This document shows, piece after piece, positions 6,248 through 14,558 of a DNA stretch of 15,362 nt (within the stretch, counting starts at the first letter, position 1; the number at the start of each line of letters is the position of its first letter). The stretch comes from CAZAKZ01 sp964485695 (lineage in GTDB: Bacteria > Planctomycetota > JAFGQW01). A program made the position numbers and the translations under genes. Where the stretch lies: assembly GCA_964485695.1 (NCBI GenBank), contig CAZAKZ010000128.1, positions 1 through 15,362 of the forward strand. The letters run 5' to 3'. Below the pieces are notes generated by a model. That model saw only the letters and a program-made list of their open reading frames with translations, was not told the DNA's origin and did not search any database.

Positions 6248-7621
6248 ATGATGTCATCAACATCCCGATGCCCGCGCCTTGTCCTATCGTTTGCGGCGTG
6301 CATCCTGCTTATGATTCCGGCCGCCGCCCAGCACAAGGCCCGGGACAAGACCGTCGGCGCCTGCACGCGCAAGGCCGAGTTCGCGAAATGGCAGGCCAGG
6401 ATCGATCCCCTCGTCGAGGCGCTGGTGCAGGCCAACGAGAAGAAACGGCCTTCGCTGGGGGTGAAGATCGCCAGGAAATACGGACGGGGCCAGCGCATTG
6501 AAAACCTCATCCGATACCGTGTTCCGGCCATGAAGCACGTATTTCTTCCGCTTCTGACTGCACGGCACTGGCCCATCCGCGCCCGTGCCCTCTACGCGCT
6601 GAAGATGATCGGGGACGCGTCCGTCGTGCCCGCGGTCTCGAAGTGCCTGAAGGACAAGAACCTCCATGTTCGTGAGATGGCCGCGAACTGCCTCGGCCGC
6701 ATCGGCTCCGGTGAAGTGGAGGCCCTCCGGGAAGCCCACGCCGGCGAGACGGACCGGTATGTGCGAGCGAGCCTCGAGGCTTCGATTGCGCTCATCAATT
6801 CCAACTCGAAACCCTACGAGCCGTGGGAGGAGAAGCTGGTCGGGCCGAAGGATGCGCGCCGGGTGGAGTGGGCGTGGACCGTGAAGGGGCGGCGAAAGTT
6901 CAACCGCTACGACGCCAAGACCCTGGACTACCCTGAAGCGAAGTCGTTCGACTGGCCCATCTCCTGGTACCACGGGTCGCTGTTCATGGCCTTTCCGCGC
7001 CGGTCCTTCGGCGGAAAGAGCGGCCACGCCGGCGAGGACATGGCCTGGTTCCGGGAAGGTGCGTCGGTGTTCGCGGTGGCCGACGGCCTGGTTCGCATGG
7101 TGCAAGGGGCAGGCGGAAACTGGGGATTTCTCGTGCTCATCGAACATCGTTTGCCCGTCGGCGACCACGTCTGCTCCGTCTACGGCCACATCTCCTGGGA
7201 CATCCTCGTGAAGCCGGGGGACGTCGTGAAGAAAGGCCAGAAGATCGGAACGGTCGGCCTCTCCTGCAGCGTGGAGAACGGCGGCTACGGCGCACACCTT
7301 CACTTCGGTATCGCCGACGGCCCGTTTCGCAAGCCGAAGGGAATCTACAGGGACGGCTCCGCGCTCAATTTCGACTACAAGGGCAAACGCGTGAAAGCCC
7401 CGGTCATCGGATACGTCTACCTGCCCGACAAACCGGACAAGCACAAATTTCCTGGTCTCGGCCTCAAGGTGAAGGTGCCGGACGGTTCGGTGCTGACCGT
7501 CGCGGTCGGCAATGTTCCCATGAGCGCACAGGTCGGCTGGATCGCCGGGTACGCGAAGCGTTGCCGTGGGTGGTTCGATCCCTACAAGTTCATCGAGGCC
7601 AGACGCCCGAAAAAAGACTGA
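6248..7621 (+). CDS. Exported HEAT-repeat and M23 (LytM) metallopeptidase
   Basis: A 457-residue exported protein. The start ATG 6248 has GGAG 6 nt upstream and opens a signal peptide (core about 11-22, cleavage likely after AAAQ, 25-28). Residues about 95-185 form roughly three HEAT-like helical repeats (VFLPLLTARHWPIRARALYAL and following). A LytM/M23 peptidase domain spans about 245-370, with zinc-ligand motif H260-x3-D264, an internal H314 (VYGHIS), and H350-L-H352 followed by FG. All metal ligands are present, so it should be an active Zn endopeptidase cutting peptidoglycan cross-bridges, or another Gly-rich peptide. A beta-rich tail follows (about 390-457). The HEAT segment probably binds a partner that positions or restrains the peptidase; this is inferred. 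It stands alone on the plus strand and converges on the M28 gene. Confidence 0.9.
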   Translation: MMSSTSRCPRLVLSFAACILLMIPAAAQHKARDKTVGACTRKAEFAKWQARIDPLVEALVQANEKKRPSLGVKIARKYGRGQRIENLIRYRVPAMKHVFLPLLTARHWPIRARALYALKMIGDASVVPAVSKCLKDKNLHVREMAANCLGRIGSGEVEALREAHAGETDRYVRASLEASIALINSNSKPYEPWEEKLVGPKDARRVEWAWTVKGRRKFNRYDAKTLDYPEAKSFDWPISWYHGSLFMAFPRRSFGGKSGHAGEDMAWFREGASVFAVADGLVRMVQGAGGNWGFLVLIEHRLPVGDHVCSVYGHISWDILVKPGDVVKKGQKIGTVGLSCSVENGGYGAHLHFGIADGPFRKPKGIYRDGSALNFDYKGKRVKAPVIGYVYLPDKPDKHKFPGLGLKVKVPDGSVLTVAVGNVPMSAQVGWIAGYAKRCRGWFDPYKFIEARRPKKD

Positions 7622-7647
7622 GCCCGGTATTCAGAAGATCCTCGGGC
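7622..7647. terminator. Weak hairpin in convergent gap
   Basis: Right after the M23 stop, GCCCGG (7622-7627) can pair with TCGGGC (7642-7647), a 6-bp stem with one G-U pair and a 14-nt loop. There is no T-run on either side, so this is not a standard Rho-independent terminator. It is the only stem I see in the 43-bp gap between two converging genes. Confidence 0.25.
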
Positions 7648-7664
7648 AGAACGACCGAAAGCCC

Positions 7665-9341
7665 CTACAGCTTCTTTCGCCGGGTGTACTTCCGGTCCCG
7701 CACCCGGACGGCCGCGCCGTAGGGATCGGCGGCGCCGGGCTTCGGCCGGGCGGCGCCGTCGGCGTAGTGGCGGCCGATGTGGTAGAGCAGCGCCAGCTCC
7801 TGCAGGATGCCGTCGTAGCGCCAGAAGGGCCGGATCTCGTCGTTGGGCTGGTGGTACCACCGCCCGACCTTCGCCCTCAGCTGCTTGACCTCCTTGGGAT
7901 CCATGGTGAGGTACTTTCCCCGAAGGCCGATGGAGAGTCCCACCACCCCACGGGCGCACAGGGGGAAGCTGTCCATGCGGAAGACGCCGCCGCCGCGGTC
8001 CACGCCGCTCAGGTGCAGCTTCAGTCCGAGGTCCTCACCGAGTTTTTTGAACACCTCCCCGGCATCGGTGTAGCGCACCGGGTAGGCCACGAAGCCGTCT
8101 CTTCGGCCGTAGAAGTTGCAACAGTCCTTGTTCAGGGCGATGACCGTCTTGCTCAGGGGCACCACCGGGTGGGCCGCATAGTACTCGCTGCCGAGGAGCC
8201 CCTTCTCCTCGGCGGTGGTGGCGAGGAAGATCACGGTGCGCTTCGGCGGCTCCAGGGCCGAGGCGAAGGCGCGGGCCAGGCACAGAAGGGCCGCGGTGCC
8301 GCTAGCGTTGTCCACCGCGCCGTTGTAGATGCGGTCGCCCTTGATCTCGGGGCCCACGCCGAGGTGATCGTAGTGGGCCATGTAGAGGACCGCCTCATCG
8401 GCCAGGGTCGTACCCGGCAGGATCCCGATGACGTTGGGGCTCGAGAACTCCCGGTAGGTCTGGTCGAAGGCGACGTCCACCTCGAGGTCGAGGGGAAAGG
8501 GCTTGAAATTCTTGTCCTCGGCCTTGCACCTAAGGGCGTCGTAATCCAGGCCGACAAGGGCCAGGGCCCGGTCCATGGCCGGCCGGGAAATCCATCCGCT
8601 CACGGTGAGGGGATTCCGGATCTCGCCCTCGAGGCTCACGCGCTCCACGGCCCAGGAGGACCTGACCACGGGAAAGCCGTAGGTGGCAGATGCGTCGGTG
8701 TGAATCAACAGCAATCCCCGCGCCCCCTTGATGCGCGCGATCTCCTGCTTGTAGGTCCAGCGGCCATAGTAGGTGAGGCTCTTGCCGCCGAACCCGGTCT
8801 TCTTGAAGTCGGGATCGTTCACCAGCATCACCAGAACCTTGCCGTGCACGTCCGCGCCCTTGTAGTCGTTCCAGCCCAGCTCCGGCGCCTCGATGCCGTA
8901 CCCCACGAAGAGGAGTTCGTCCTGGAGGTGAATCCGTTTTGCGGGGACTTCGCTACCGAGCACCGCCTCCTTCAAGGAAGCGACCTCGACGCGTTTGTCT
9001 CCTGCGATGAGAGCCATGCGCACCGTCTTCGAGTCCGTGAGATTGCCCAGCATGGGTACAGGCTGGAAATAGCCCGCCTTCCTGGAAATGGGGGCCAGGC
9101 CGGCGGCCTCGAACCGGGTGGCGATGTAGTGAGCAGCCAGGTCTCCGCCCCGGGTTCCCGGGGCCCGGCCTTCGCACAGGTCGTGGGCCAGGAACTTCAG
9201 GTGCGCCCGGAAGTCCCGCTCCGAAAAGAGCCCCTCTTCCCCGGCCCGGGAAACCTCCTGGGCCGGTGAATCCGGGGTCATCCCCAGGGACGCCGAGAGT
9301 ACGATAGCCACGAGGGCCGAGTACGACAGGATTCTCCTCAT
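7665..9341 (-). CDS. Exported M28-family zinc aminopeptidase
   Basis: A 558-residue secreted or periplasmic metallopeptidase of family M28, which removes N-terminal amino acids using two zinc ions. A signal peptide covers residues 1 to about 28 (hydrophobic core 6-19, ending SPAQE). A protease-associated-like insert lies at about 110-290. The catalytic domain has all five metal ligands in order: H323 (AHYDHLG), D344 (GAVDNASG), E379 with general base E378 (TAEEKGLLGSEYY), D406 (LNKD) and H497 (YHQPNDE). The N-x-D site is followed by an unusual CCNFYGRRD instead of the usual MVGR. It starts 11 bp after the YtxJ-like gene with no good ribosome-binding site, and ends the seven-gene operon. It probably scavenges peptides; the substrate is unknown. 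Confidence 0.93.
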   Translation of the reverse strand: MRRILSYSALVAIVLSASLGMTPDSPAQEVSRAGEEGLFSERDFRAHLKFLAHDLCEGRAPGTRGGDLAAHYIATRFEAAGLAPISRKAGYFQPVPMLGNLTDSKTVRMALIAGDKRVEVASLKEAVLGSEVPAKRIHLQDELLFVGYGIEAPELGWNDYKGADVHGKVLVMLVNDPDFKKTGFGGKSLTYYGRWTYKQEIARIKGARGLLLIHTDASATYGFPVVRSSWAVERVSLEGEIRNPLTVSGWISRPAMDRALALVGLDYDALRCKAEDKNFKPFPLDLEVDVAFDQTYREFSSPNVIGILPGTTLADEAVLYMAHYDHLGVGPEIKGDRIYNGAVDNASGTAALLCLARAFASALEPPKRTVIFLATTAEEKGLLGSEYYAAHPVVPLSKTVIALNKDCCNFYGRRDGFVAYPVRYTDAGEVFKKLGEDLGLKLHLSGVDRGGGVFRMDSFPLCARGVVGLSIGLRGKYLTMDPKEVKQLRAKVGRWYHQPNDEIRPFWRYDGILQELALLYHIGRHYADGAARPKPGAADPYGAAVRVRDRKYTRRKKL

Positions 9342-9352
9342 GGTTATCTACT

Positions 9353-9721
9353 TCAGACCGACTTCAGCGCCCGGGCCACATCCGTCTCGGTGATGTTCGC
9401 GTGGGAGGCGTTCCAGACGAGGGTAGACTTCGGGCCGAACACCAGGACCTGCGGGGACTGGTGCATCACGCCCGTGATCTTCTCGATGCGCTGTGAGAGG
9501 CGCTTCTGCTCGATGACGTGAACCGAATAGATCTGGACCCGATCCAGGATCTCCTCGTCGAGACTCTCGAGGGCGCGGTAGATACGGTCCCCGGCCGCGC
9601 GGCTGTTGGGACAGTCGGGGGAAACCTTGAACAGGAGCATGGGTCCGGCGGACTTGGACCGCTGGGCCTTCCAGATCTTCCTCCAGTCCCAGTAGCTCTC
9701 CAGGGGTATGAATACTTTCAT
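9353..9721 (-). CDS. ytxJ: YtxJ-like monothiol thioredoxin-fold protein
   Basis: A 122-residue cytoplasmic protein with a thioredoxin-like fold. It matches the YtxJ family (DUF2847, 'bacillithiol system redox-active protein') in order: a single active-site Cys37 in SPDCPNS (where the usual form is a CxxS-like CPxS), a VHVIEQKRLSQRIEK segment (68-81), the cis-proline region HQSPQVLVF (87-95, P90), and VWNASHANIT (102-111). Known relatives are proposed to act in removing low-molecular-weight thiols from protein mixed disulfides. Its ATG overlaps the queG stop by 4 bp (ATGA), so translation is coupled. No bacillithiol biosynthesis gene is visible, so the cell's thiol is unknown. The symbol is assigned by motif resemblance. 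Confidence 0.8.
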   Translation of the reverse strand: MKVFIPLESYWDWRKIWKAQRSKSAGPMLLFKVSPDCPNSRAAGDRIYRALESLDEEILDRVQIYSVHVIEQKRLSQRIEKITGVMHQSPQVLVFGPKSTLVWNASHANITETDVARALKSV

Positions 9722-10692
9722 GATTCCGAAGGACTTTCGTTCCCCGGCCCCTCTCTCTTCTCGAGGGCATGCCGGACGTTTCTCAACAATCCCCCAAGCT
9801 TCGCCCGCTTCACGGGGCTCTTCCGGAAGCGCTGGCGAAACGTCATCTCGTCCATTCTACCCAGAGTTGTCAGAGAAGGGGACACGTTTTCCGGACGCGG
9901 GACAAAGCCCTCCACGTCCGTGGGCCGGGCGAACTTCCGGTTCCATGGGCACACCTCCTGACAGATGTCGCACCCGAACACCCGGCCGTCGAGGTTTTCC
10001 GTGATGTGGGCCGGGAAGGCGTCGCCGCGATACTCGATGGTCCAGTATGCGATGCACCGCGTTGCGTCCAGGAGATACGGCTCGAGGAGAGCCCCCGTGG
10101 GGCAGGCATCGAGGCACCGGGTGCAAGCGCCGCAGAATTCAGGCAGAGGCTCGTCGTAGTCGAGATCCCGGTTCAGGATCAATTCCCCCAGAAACACCCA
10201 GGAGCCCAGATCCCGGGTGATGAGGTTGGTGTTTTTCCCGATCCATCCGACTCCCGCCCGGCCGGCCCAGTAGCGATCGAGGACGGGAGCCGAGTCCACG
10301 CAGCACTTGCCCTCGAGGCCCGGATCCGCCGCCTCGAGGCCACGCAGGACCTGGAAGAGCCGGTCCTTCACGAGGTGGTGGTAGTCGTCGCCCAGGGCGT
10401 ACCGGGAGATCTTGCCCCACCCGGCGCCGACAGGATCCATATCCACCCCGGGCGAGTAGTAGTTCAGCGCCACCGACACCACGCTCCGGGCGCCGGGCAG
10501 CAGCACCCTCGGATCCACTCGCGCCTCCAGGTGATCCTCCAGGTAGGCCATGCAGCCGTGGTAGCCGGCCTCGATCCACGCCCGGAAGCAGTCCACTGTC
10601 TCCACCCGGTCCGCCCGAGCCGCACCGACGCGGTGGAAGCCCGCCTCGCGAGCCCTGTCCTTCACCAGCCGCGTCCGTTCGGCCCGGTTCAT
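9718..10692 (-). CDS. queG: Epoxyqueuosine reductase QueG
   Basis: A 324-residue cobalamin-dependent iron-sulfur enzyme that reduces epoxyqueuosine to queuosine at the wobble position of GUN-anticodon tRNAs, the last step of Q synthesis. An N-terminal domain with the substrate/cobalamin region includes KISRYALGDDYHH (94-106), catalytic D134 in DSAPVLDR, and GRAGVGWIGKNTNLI (144-158). Two [4Fe-4S] motifs follow: C187-x2-C190-x2-C193-x3-C197-P and C241-x2-C244-x3-C248-P. It ends with FRKSPVKRAKLGGLLRN, where longer QueG proteins carry on into HEAT repeats; this is a short form (about 324 residues against about 380 in E. coli). ATG 10692 overlaps the glk stop by 4 bp. Confidence 0.96.
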   Translation of the reverse strand: MNRAERTRLVKDRAREAGFHRVGAARADRVETVDCFRAWIEAGYHGCMAYLEDHLEARVDPRVLLPGARSVVSVALNYYSPGVDMDPVGAGWGKISRYALGDDYHHLVKDRLFQVLRGLEAADPGLEGKCCVDSAPVLDRYWAGRAGVGWIGKNTNLITRDLGSWVFLGELILNRDLDYDEPLPEFCGACTRCLDACPTGALLEPYLLDATRCIAYWTIEYRGDAFPAHITENLDGRVFGCDICQEVCPWNRKFARPTDVEGFVPRPENVSPSLTTLGRMDEMTFRQRFRKSPVKRAKLGGLLRNVRHALEKREGPGNESPSES

Positions 10693-11723
10693 GGATTCTT
10701 TCTTCTACGGTCCCGTTGGATCAGGTCCCTGGCTGTCCGGGCGGCGCCCAGGAGCGAGGTCCCGGGATTCAGGATGATCTTGACCGGCACCTCCCTGAGC
10801 AGCTTCTCGTTCGGGCCCTTGTTCCAGAACGCCTCCAGGAACGCGCCCTCGGCCATCCTCGGCAGGATCTTGGTGACGATGCCGCCGCCGATGAACACGC
10901 CCCCGAGCGCCATGACGGTGAGGGCCTGGTTTCCGGCCTGGGCGCCGTAGATCTCCACGAACCAGTCCACGACCTCCCTGCAGGTGCTGCAGTCGCCCGC
11001 CACGCCGGCCTCGCCGATGACGGCGGCCGGGTCCTCGCGCTTCATGCGCTCCTGCAGTTCCTCGGACACCACCCGCTTCTCCACCGTGACCAGAAAATCG
11101 AAGAGGTTTCCGAGACCCGGCCCGGACACGACGTTCTCGTGTGCAACGGAACCGTGCCGTTGCTGGAGAAATCGGAGGAGCTCCATTTCCCGGTCGCTTC
11201 GGGGCGCGAAGGAGGTGTGGCCGCCTTCGGTGGCCGACGGCCGATGGCGCTGCCCGTCCCAGAAGAGAAAGGCCTGTCCGAGGCCGGTTCCCGCGGCGAT
11301 GACGGCGATGTTGCCCCGGCGCTTGACTCCGGCATTGAGGGTGTGGAGGTCCGAATCGTCGAGGTAGAGGGCGCCGTACGCCATGGCCTCCAGGTCGTTC
11401 AGCAACCGGGCTTGTCCCGGCGCCAGGCCCAGAACCTGGGCCAGACCCTGGACCCGGATAGTGTCCCAGGGCAGGTTGGTGGCGACCACCCGGCCTTCCA
11501 GCACTGGACCGGCCACGCCGAAAACACAGGCACACACCGGTCCGGGATCCTCCTGGAGGAATTCGGTAATCACCTGCTCCAGGCTCGGGTGGTCCCGGCT
11601 CAGGAAGGTCCGCTCGTGCATCTGCACGAGGTCCTTCCCCCCTGCGTCCGCATCCCGGACCTCGTATCGAGCTACAAGGGTCTTGGTACCACCGACGTCG
11701 CCGGCAAGAACGGATTTGGCCAT
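10689..11723 (-). CDS. glk: Glucokinase (Glk family)
   Basis: A 344-residue cytoplasmic kinase that uses ATP to make glucose-6-phosphate from glucose. It has the N-terminal phosphate-binding loop GDVGGTKT (8-15), catalytic D110 in LLNDLEAMAYG, adenosine motif AGTGLGQAFL (144-153), EGGHTSFAP (166-174), and a C-terminal LGGVFIGGGIVTKI stretch. This is the PF02685 glucokinase layout, distinct from ROK kinases, which carry a Cys-rich zinc motif that is missing here. ATG 11723 has GAGGA about 8 nt upstream. It follows pgi after 57 bp and its stop overlaps queG by 4 bp. Its product feeds directly into Pgi, encoded upstream. Confidence 0.95.
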   Translation of the reverse strand: MAKSVLAGDVGGTKTLVARYEVRDADAGGKDLVQMHERTFLSRDHPSLEQVITEFLQEDPGPVCACVFGVAGPVLEGRVVATNLPWDTIRVQGLAQVLGLAPGQARLLNDLEAMAYGALYLDDSDLHTLNAGVKRRGNIAVIAAGTGLGQAFLFWDGQRHRPSATEGGHTSFAPRSDREMELLRFLQQRHGSVAHENVVSGPGLGNLFDFLVTVEKRVVSEELQERMKREDPAAVIGEAGVAGDCSTCREVVDWFVEIYGAQAGNQALTVMALGGVFIGGGIVTKILPRMAEGAFLEAFWNKGPNEKLLREVPVKIILNPGTSLLGAARTARDLIQRDRRRKNP

Positions 11724-11780
11724 GGTCTCATCCTCACACCCCAGAGGAACAAGTATCGGATCGAATCGGGTCGACAGGTT

Positions 11781-13397
11781 TCATCCCAGCTGTGTCGACA
11801 CGTATGCGCGTAAACTCGTCGCCGGATCATCACCGAGATCCAGACGCACCACCTTCCTGCCCCTGGCCTCGAGGGTCTGGAAGTCGGCCAGAGCCTGGGC
11901 CGCGGCCAGAACCCCGAAGGTGTAGGACTCGCCCGGCACGGGCAGGTCCCTCCCTTCCTGCGCCACCACCTGTACAAAGACGCCGTTCCCTGCATCGCCC
12001 TTGTGGAGCTGTCCGGTGGAATGGAGGAACCGCGGGCCGTATCCGAAGGTGGTCGGGAGGCGCCTCTCCTGCAGGAGTCTGCGGCGCAACGCTTCCACCT
12101 CGGTCTCGAAACGTATCGACGCGTCCGTATAGGCCATGATCGCCGCGTAGGACCCGGGGCCGGCTTCAGCGAGCAATGAGCTGAGAGAGCCTCCGGCCGC
12201 CACTCCGGGTAGCTTTCCGCCCTCGAGGAACGAGGCCAGGACCTGCCGGGTCTGGGTCTTGGAGGCCTGGACGTCGGGCTGGTCAAAGGGATTGATGCCG
12301 AGGAGGTGCCCGGCCACGGCCGTGGCCAGCTCCCAGCGGAAGAACTCTCCCCCCAGGTCATCGGGTGAAGCGAGGGCTATCTCTGCCAGAGGTTGCCCCA
12401 CCGCTCTGAGCGCTTCGATCCGCCCATCCAGAACCTCGTTGTCGTCACCCGCCAGACGAATGGACACGAAGGTCCGGTCCCGGCCATAGGCCTCCATCCC
12501 GACGAAGGGCTCACCCACCACGGGCAGGATGCCGCGTCCTCCCTTGCCGGTGCTCTCGGCGATGAGCTGCTCGACCCACAGGCCGAAAGTGGCGATACGC
12601 GGGGAGATAAGCAGGGTGACCTTGTCTCGCCCTTCCAGTGCGCCGGCACCCAGGAACGCGCCGAGGCCAAGCCCCGGATTGTCCTCCTGCGTGGCCTCGG
12701 CCCCGCAGGCCCGGGCCATGGCCTCGGCCCGGCCCACCAGGCTCTCCACCGGGAGGCCGCCCAAAGCTGCGGGCAAGAGACCGAAAAAGGATAGGACGCT
12801 GTACCGGCCGCCGATGTCCGACGGATTGAGGAACACCCGGCGGAATCCCTTCTCCTTCGCGGAACGGGCAAGGCTCGTATCTGCATCGGTGATGGCCGCG
12901 AAGTTCTTGCCCGGGCTCTTGCCCAGGCTCGCCTCGGCCAGAGCCCAGAAATGGTTGAAGAAAGCCATGACCTCGTGGGTGGTTCCGGACTTGCTGGCCA
13001 CGAGAAACAGGCTCCGCCCCGGATCGAGGCTCCGGGTGATGCGGTCTACCCATGCGGGCACCGTGGAGTCAAGGATCTTGAGGCGCGGATACCCTTCGGG
13101 CACGGCAAAGCTGGACTGCAGCGCTTCGGCGCCCAGGCTCGAACCCCCCATGCCGAGGAGGACCACATCGGAAAAGCCAGCCCCGCGAACCTCTTCCGCA
13201 AAGGCCTTCAGGCCCTTAAGGTGTGGGCGCATGTCCGGGGCCACGTGGAGCCAGCCGAGGCGATTGGCGATCTCGTCGGACTCCGGCATCCACACGGTGT
13301 GGTCCTTGGCCCAGATTCGCTCGATCACACCCGCATTCTCCAGGCCGGCCAGAGCGGACTCCACCGCGGCCTCCAGCGGTCCCGGGGCGATGTTCAT
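11781..13397 (-). CDS. pgi: Glucose-6-phosphate isomerase
   Basis: A 538-residue isomerase interconverting glucose-6-phosphate and fructose-6-phosphate. SIS-domain motifs are present: GMGGSSLG (82-89), SKSGTT (135-140) and DIGGRYSVLS (194-203). EQLIAEST (276-283) is the candidate region for the base Glu, and DQPDVQASK (372-380) carries the candidate active-site Lys. Sequence and length resemble the Pgi half of bifunctional transaldolase/Pgi proteins. The frame is open to 13490, but I chose ATG 13397, which gives TGA-A-ATG with the tal stop; the longer version would overlap the tal gene by 92 bp and lacks a ribosome-binding site. Translation probably depends on ribosomes finishing tal. A weak GGGAA lies about 10 nt upstream. 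Confidence 0.95.
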   Translation of the reverse strand: MNIAPGPLEAAVESALAGLENAGVIERIWAKDHTVWMPESDEIANRLGWLHVAPDMRPHLKGLKAFAEEVRGAGFSDVVLLGMGGSSLGAEALQSSFAVPEGYPRLKILDSTVPAWVDRITRSLDPGRSLFLVASKSGTTHEVMAFFNHFWALAEASLGKSPGKNFAAITDADTSLARSAKEKGFRRVFLNPSDIGGRYSVLSFFGLLPAALGGLPVESLVGRAEAMARACGAEATQEDNPGLGLGAFLGAGALEGRDKVTLLISPRIATFGLWVEQLIAESTGKGGRGILPVVGEPFVGMEAYGRDRTFVSIRLAGDDNEVLDGRIEALRAVGQPLAEIALASPDDLGGEFFRWELATAVAGHLLGINPFDQPDVQASKTQTRQVLASFLEGGKLPGVAAGGSLSSLLAEAGPGSYAAIMAYTDASIRFETEVEALRRRLLQERRLPTTFGYGPRFLHSTGQLHKGDAGNGVFVQVVAQEGRDLPVPGESYTFGVLAAAQALADFQTLEARGRKVVRLDLGDDPATSLRAYVSTQLG

Positions 13398-13398
13398 T

Positions 13399-14526
13399 TC
13401 AGCTGCTTCCCGTGAGTAGGCGGCTACACTTGGTATCGAGCTCACGGAGCAGGCTCCTGAAGGGCTTCTTGAAGGCTTCCACGCCGTCATCGAGGAGCCT
13501 GTCGGTCACCGCCCTCATGTCCACGCCCGCATCCCGGATCCGTGCCAGGACTTCATGCGCCTCGGCCACACCCTCGGTGAGGGTCTGCCGGACCTCACCG
13601 TGGGACTCGAAGGCCTTGAGGGTCTTCGGGGGTACGGTGTTCACCGTGTCCGGCCCGATGAGCTCCTCGACGTAGATGACATCGCGGTAGGCGGGATTCT
13701 TGGTGCTGGTGCTGGCCCAGAGAACCCGCTGGACCCGGGCCCCCTCGAGGGCCCTGAATCGATCGGCGCCGAAGATCCGGCCGTAGATCTCGTACGCCAG
13801 CTTGGCGTTGGCCACGGCCGCCCTGCCCTTGAGGGCCTCCAGGACCGCGTGGCCGTCCTTCACCTTTTTGTCCAGAATCTCGTCCAGAATCTCGTCCACG
13901 GCGGTGTCCACCCGGCTGACGAAGAACGACGCCACCGAGGCCACTCCGGAGACGTCGTCCCCGTCCCGCCGGCGTCCTTCCAGGCCTGCGATGTAGGCCT
14001 CGGCCGCCTTCTCGTAGGCCTCGAGGGCAAAGAGGAGGGTGACGTTGACGTTGATGCCCTCGCGGATGAGGGTCTCCACGGCCGGAAATCCCGCTTCCGT
14101 CCCCGGCACCTTGATCATCAGGTTGGGCCGGTTCACCGCTTTCCACAGGCGACGCGCTGCCCGGACCGTGCCCTCGGTGTCGTCGGCCAGCTCGGGACTC
14201 ACCTCGAGGCTGACGTAGCCGTCGCGGCGGTCGGTGCCGTCGTACACCATGCGGAGCACGTCAGCCGCCCCCTGGATGTCCTCGACGGCCAAGGTCTCGA
14301 ACAGAACCTCGACGTCCAGGCCCTGTTCGGCGAGGCGCACCAGGGCCTCGTCGTACTCGGTGGACCCGGCAATGGCCTTCTCGAAGATGGCGGGATTGGA
14401 GGTCACGCCCGTGATACCGGACTCGACGAGTCGCTTCAGCTCCCCGGTCCGGAGCATGTCCCGGCGGATGAAATCGTACCAGACGGACTGTCCGAGATCG
14501 CGGAGCTGCTGAATTCGGTTGGACAT
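13399..14526 (-). CDS. tal: Transaldolase
   Basis: A 375-residue enzyme that moves dihydroxyacetone units between sugar phosphates in the non-oxidative pentose phosphate pathway. Key sites are GVTSNPAIFEKAI (40-52), LEVSPELADDT (108-117), Schiff-base Lys139 in NLMIKVPGTEAG, INVNVTLLF, and WASTSTKNPAYRD. Length and motifs match the TalB-like subfamily near 370 residues found in Actinobacteria and Acidobacteriota, and as the N-terminal half of Tal-Pgi fusions. It starts 32 bp after rpe and ends one base before pgi. Its ribosome-binding site, GAGGA, lies in a small hairpin (14530-14542). Confidence 0.96.
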   Translation of the reverse strand: MSNRIQQLRDLGQSVWYDFIRRDMLRTGELKRLVESGITGVTSNPAIFEKAIAGSTEYDEALVRLAEQGLDVEVLFETLAVEDIQGAADVLRMVYDGTDRRDGYVSLEVSPELADDTEGTVRAARRLWKAVNRPNLMIKVPGTEAGFPAVETLIREGINVNVTLLFALEAYEKAAEAYIAGLEGRRRDGDDVSGVASVASFFVSRVDTAVDEILDEILDKKVKDGHAVLEALKGRAAVANAKLAYEIYGRIFGADRFRALEGARVQRVLWASTSTKNPAYRDVIYVEELIGPDTVNTVPPKTLKAFESHGEVRQTLTEGVAEAHEVLARIRDAGVDMRAVTDRLLDDGVEAFKKPFRSLLRELDTKCSRLLTGSS

Positions 14527-14529
14527 TGC

Positions 14530-14542
14530 TGAGGCTTCCTCA
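14530..14542 (-). promoter_or_regulatory. Small hairpin over the tal ribosome-binding site
   Basis: TGAGG and CCTCA are perfect 5-bp arms around a 3-nt loop, ending 3 nt before the tal start codon. In the mRNA the 5' arm contains GAGG, the only ribosome-binding sequence for tal. The stem is short and may simply be opened by ribosomes finishing rpe, 32 bp upstream. Confidence 0.35.
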
Positions 14543-14558
14543 ATGAACCAGGTTGATG

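Noticed and set aside
7566..9269. 567-codon open frame on the plus strand opposite the M28 gene
   Set aside because: It is antisense to a gene with complete catalytic motifs and overlaps the M23 gene end; the composition is a mirror effect of GC-rich codons, with no recognisable domain.
9769..14532. Long plus-strand open frames (9769-10950, 10716-11813, 13555-14532)
   Set aside because: Each is antisense to a conserved enzyme (QueG, Glk, Tal) and Arg/Pro/Gly-rich without domain signs.
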